Shown here: one piece after another, positions 49,631-51,515 of the stretch
How the letters are laid out: the number at the start of each line of letters is the position of its first letter
Position numbering within the stretch: the stretch's first letter is position 1
From: DATATV01 sp035551355
GTDB lineage: Bacteria > Actinomycetota > Actinomycetes > Mycobacteriales > Pseudonocardiaceae
Assembly: GCA_035551355.1 (NCBI GenBank)
Contig: DASZNF010000075.1
Coordinates: 1-51,515 of the forward strand
Direction: 5' to 3'
Length of the DNA: 51,515 bases
Position numbers and translations under genes: made by a program
The notes under the pieces: generated by a model
Database searches by the model: none
Told to the model about the DNA's origin: nothing
What the model saw: the letters and a program-made list of their open reading frames with translations, nothing else

Positions 49631-49989
49631 CGCATGGGCGGGAATCCTGGTACGACGAGGAAGCGGGGCCGGTGGTCCGGCCCTATGCGCTCACCCGCGG
49701 CCGCACCAGCTCCGACCGGTACGAGCTGAACATGATCACGTTGATCCTCGCGGCCAAGCCGGGTACGGCGTCGATGGCCCCGGAGTACGCGGAAATCCTG
49801 CGGTTGTGTCGCAAACCGCTGTCCGTGGCCGAGGTGGCCGCGAACGTCGACCTTCCGCTGGCCGTGCTCAAGGTGCTGGCCGGTGACCTCATCGACCAGG
49901 GCTACCTGGTCTACCGCACCCCGCAGCAGCAAAACGACAAGGACGTGAACACTTTGCAGGCGGTACTCGATGGCATTCACAAGCTCTGA
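49627..49989 (+). CDS. cvnC: DUF742 protein (CvnC type)
   Basis: A 120-residue protein of the DUF742 family, third gene of the conservon. It begins GRESWYDEEAGPVVRPYALTRGRTSS and has a winged-helix-like part: EILRLCRKPLSVAEVAANVDLPLAVLKVLAGDLIDQGYLVY. The family is likely an adaptor between kinase and GTPase; some suggest DNA binding, which is not proven. It overlaps cvnB by four bases and cvnD by twenty. Confidence 0.92.
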   Translation: MTHGRESWYDEEAGPVVRPYALTRGRTSSDRYELNMITLILAAKPGTASMAPEYAEILRLCRKPLSVAEVAANVDLPLAVLKVLAGDLIDQGYLVYRTPQQQNDKDVNTLQAVLDGIHKL

Positions 49990-50587
49990 GCCCGGCCCCG
50001 CGCCCACGTTGCGCGCGTCCGCGATGAAGGTGCTCGTCGCGGGCGGGTTCGGGGTCGGCAAGACCACGCTGGTGGGCTCGGTGAGCGAGATCTCGCCGCT
50101 GCGCACCGAGGAGATGATCACCGCGCTGTCGGTGGACGTGGACGACCTGTCCGGGGTGGAGGGCAAGACCACCACCACGGTCGCGCTGGACTTCGGCCGG
50201 ATCACCATCAGTCCCTCGCTGATCCTCTACCTGTTCGGCACGCCCGGGCAGGAGCGGTTCTGGTTCCTGTGGGACGAACTGGCGCACGGCGCGCTGGGCG
50301 CGGTGGTGCTGGCCGACACGCGGCGGCTGGCCGACAGCTTCGCCTCGGTGGACTTCTTCGAGCGGCGCGGGATCCCCTTCGTGCTCGCGGTCAACCGCTT
50401 CGAAGGCTCGGCCCGCTACGACCTGGAGGACGTCCGCTCGGCCATGGACCTGGGCCCCAGCGTGCCGATCCTGTCCTGCGACGTGCGGCAGCGGGAGTCC
50501 TCCAAGGAGGTGCTGGTGACCCTGATGGAGCACCTGATCCGGGCCGCGAGCATGGCCGGCCAGCTCAGCTCGGGCGGGTTTCAGTAG
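49970..50587 (+). CDS. cvnD: conservon small GTPase (CvnD type)
   Basis: A 205-residue MglA-like GTP-binding protein. The P-loop is VAGGFGVGKTTLVGSVSE (about 22-38), the switch-I Thr lies in KTTTTVALDFGRI, and the Walker B/G3 region reads FGTPGQERFWFLWDEL with Pro in the classic DxxG area. The base-recognition part is VLAVNRFEGS, the VNxF form usual in this group in place of NKxD. The ATG at 49970 lies inside cvnC; a second ATG at 50024 is possible. Its stop overlaps the convergent SGNH hydrolase stop. Confidence 0.9.
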   Translation: MAFTSSEPGPAPTLRASAMKVLVAGGFGVGKTTLVGSVSEISPLRTEEMITALSVDVDDLSGVEGKTTTTVALDFGRITISPSLILYLFGTPGQERFWFLWDELAHGALGAVVLADTRRLADSFASVDFFERRGIPFVLAVNRFEGSARYDLEDVRSAMDLGPSVPILSCDVRQRESSKEVLVTLMEHLIRAASMAGQLSSGGFQ

Positions 50588-51381
50588 CGGTCGATCACCG
50601 GCAGCGCGGCCGGGTCGGCCATCGGCAGCAGCTCGGGCCGCTTGGGTAGGAGGCCGTCGCCGGGTGAGCGGCCGGACAGCTGGTTGCGCAGCCGGGTGAT
50701 CGCCACCGGCAGCACCTGGCCCCACAGCCATTCCAGGTGCTCGCGCATCCCGAGCCGGGCCAGCGGGCCGGGCAGCGGGGCGAGCCAGGACGGGTCGTGC
50801 TCGCAGTCCAGCCCGGCCAGCACCCGCGCGGCCACCCGCCGGTGGCCGTGCTCGCTCAGGTGCAGCCGGTCCCGGCCGAAGTAGCGCAGATCGCGTACGG
50901 CCTCGTCCGGTTCCAGGTCGACCAGCAACGCGCCATGCCGCCGGGCGGCCGCGCGCATGGCCGCGTTCAGCACGCTCAGCCGCGCGCCGAGGCCGCGCAC
51001 GATGGGTATCCGGCCGGAGATGTCGCTGATGGTGAACACGACCACGGTCGGCACGAACGCGGTCAGCTCGCGTACCGCCCGGTCCACCCGCCCGACCACG
51101 GTGGCCGGGTCGAACCGCATGCTCAGCACGTCGTTGCCGCCGCCGAACAGGGCCACCAGGTCGGGTTGCAGGGCTCGTGCGGTGGCGAACTGCTCGGCGA
51201 TGATCTGGTCCAGCCGCCGGCCGCGCACGGCCAGGTTGGCGTAGCGCAGATCCGGGTCCCGCTCGGTCAGCCGCCCGGCGACCAGGTCGGCCCAGCCGCG
51301 GTAGACCGCGCTGTCCGGGTAGGGGTCGTCCAGTCCTTCGGCACAGCTGTCCCCCAGCACCACGAAACGCTGGTAGCCCAT
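50581..51381 (-). CDS. SGNH/GDSL-family hydrolase
   Basis: A 266-residue esterase/lipase-like enzyme. The SGNH blocks are present: Ser12 in VVLGDSCAEG, Gly in LAVRGR, Asn in FGGGNDVLS, and the Asp-His pair in RDRLHLSEHGH. A C-terminal extension of about 70 residues follows the core. There is no signal peptide, so it is probably cytoplasmic. The ATG at 51381 has GGAGGGTT upstream. It is convergent with the conservon; the stops overlap by seven bases. Confidence 0.9.
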   Translation of the reverse strand: MGYQRFVVLGDSCAEGLDDPYPDSAVYRGWADLVAGRLTERDPDLRYANLAVRGRRLDQIIAEQFATARALQPDLVALFGGGNDVLSMRFDPATVVGRVDRAVRELTAFVPTVVVFTISDISGRIPIVRGLGARLSVLNAAMRAAARRHGALLVDLEPDEAVRDLRYFGRDRLHLSEHGHRRVAARVLAGLDCEHDPSWLAPLPGPLARLGMREHLEWLWGQVLPVAITRLRNQLSGRSPGDGLLPKRPELLPMADPAALPVIDRY

Positions 51382-51515
51382 TCAACCCTCCGACAACCCC
51401 AAGACACCCTGAGTTCACCCGAAGGACAACTTGTAGCAGACGAAGGTGAACAAACCCGGGGTTCGAGCGCATGGCCTGGCCAACGTGACGTTATTCGGCG
51501 GATGGGCGAACCCCA
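51382..51515. other. upstream region of the SGNH hydrolase, window edge
   Basis: These 134 bp should hold the promoter of the SGNH hydrolase gene. They are somewhat AT-richer than the genes. No second gene start can be supported before the edge. Confidence 0.4.

Noticed and set aside
1..51515. tRNA, rRNA, CRISPR array, insertion sequence, integrase or attachment site
   Set aside because: I looked for cloverleaf-like ends, regularly spaced repeats, transposase motifs and terminal inverted repeats and saw none that I could support.

Overview
The window is high-GC DNA from an actinomycete. Three things support this: F420-type enzymes (an LLM-class oxidoreductase and a PPOX-fold protein), a complete four-gene conservon (histidine-kinase-like protein, roadblock/LC7, DUF742, small GTPase), and a KstR-type operator in front of an operon laid out like mycobacterial steroid-regulon genes. 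The mix fits the Pseudonocardiales (Amycolatopsis/Kutzneria-like) best, but genus is inference. No tRNA, rRNA, CRISPR array, insertion sequence or prophage was recognised. Coding density is high and about 45 genes are called.

Layout. (1) 138-5162, minus: a surface-polysaccharide block with a GT2 glycosyltransferase, a flippase-like protein fused to a second GT2 domain, and a large DUF6541-like membrane protein. (2) 5257-12828: a peptidase island. A secreted sedolisin (S53) with three C-terminal repeats is divergent from a secreted subtilisin-fold protein with sedolisin-like active-site motifs. A papain-like C1 peptidase without a signal peptide follows, behind a strong hairpin. (3) 12914-16846: a KstR-type operator lies over a leaderless promoter that drives DUF1214 protein, SDR and sulfotransferase genes; a DprE2-like reductase follows. 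(4) 16911-25905: oxidative and hydrolytic catabolic genes (PPOX, epoxide hydrolase, SDR, bicovalent-FAD oxidase, alpha/beta hydrolase, ACMSD-like amidohydrolase, FAD monooxygenase), then a GNAT and a DUF2332 protein. (5) 25927-31402: an acetolactate-synthase-like TPP enzyme, DUF1304 protein, membrane-anchored HTH protein, secreted AIM6-like phosphodiesterase, a deletion scar joining two gene remnants, and a glutamine amidotransferase.

(6) 31472-43805: a second catabolic region centred on two divergent, paralogous LysR regulators. It holds a glyoxalase-like protein, three SDR-type proteins, an HpsN-like histidinol-dehydrogenase homologue, an F420-type LLM oxidoreductase, an extradiol-type VOC dioxygenase, two fumarylacetoacetate-hydrolase-family enzymes and an MFS exporter. 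This reads as ring cleavage followed by hydrolysis, but the substrate cannot be told from sequence. (7) 44151-51381: an unrecognised membrane protein, a GMC-like oxidoreductase with altered active-site motifs, the conservon (with a possible leader peptide abutting its first gene) and an SGNH hydrolase.

A recurring signal is a TANNNT hexamer five to seven bases before an ATG or GTG with no Shine-Dalgarno. At least ten gene starts show it, so leaderless transcription appears common here and was used to choose several starts.
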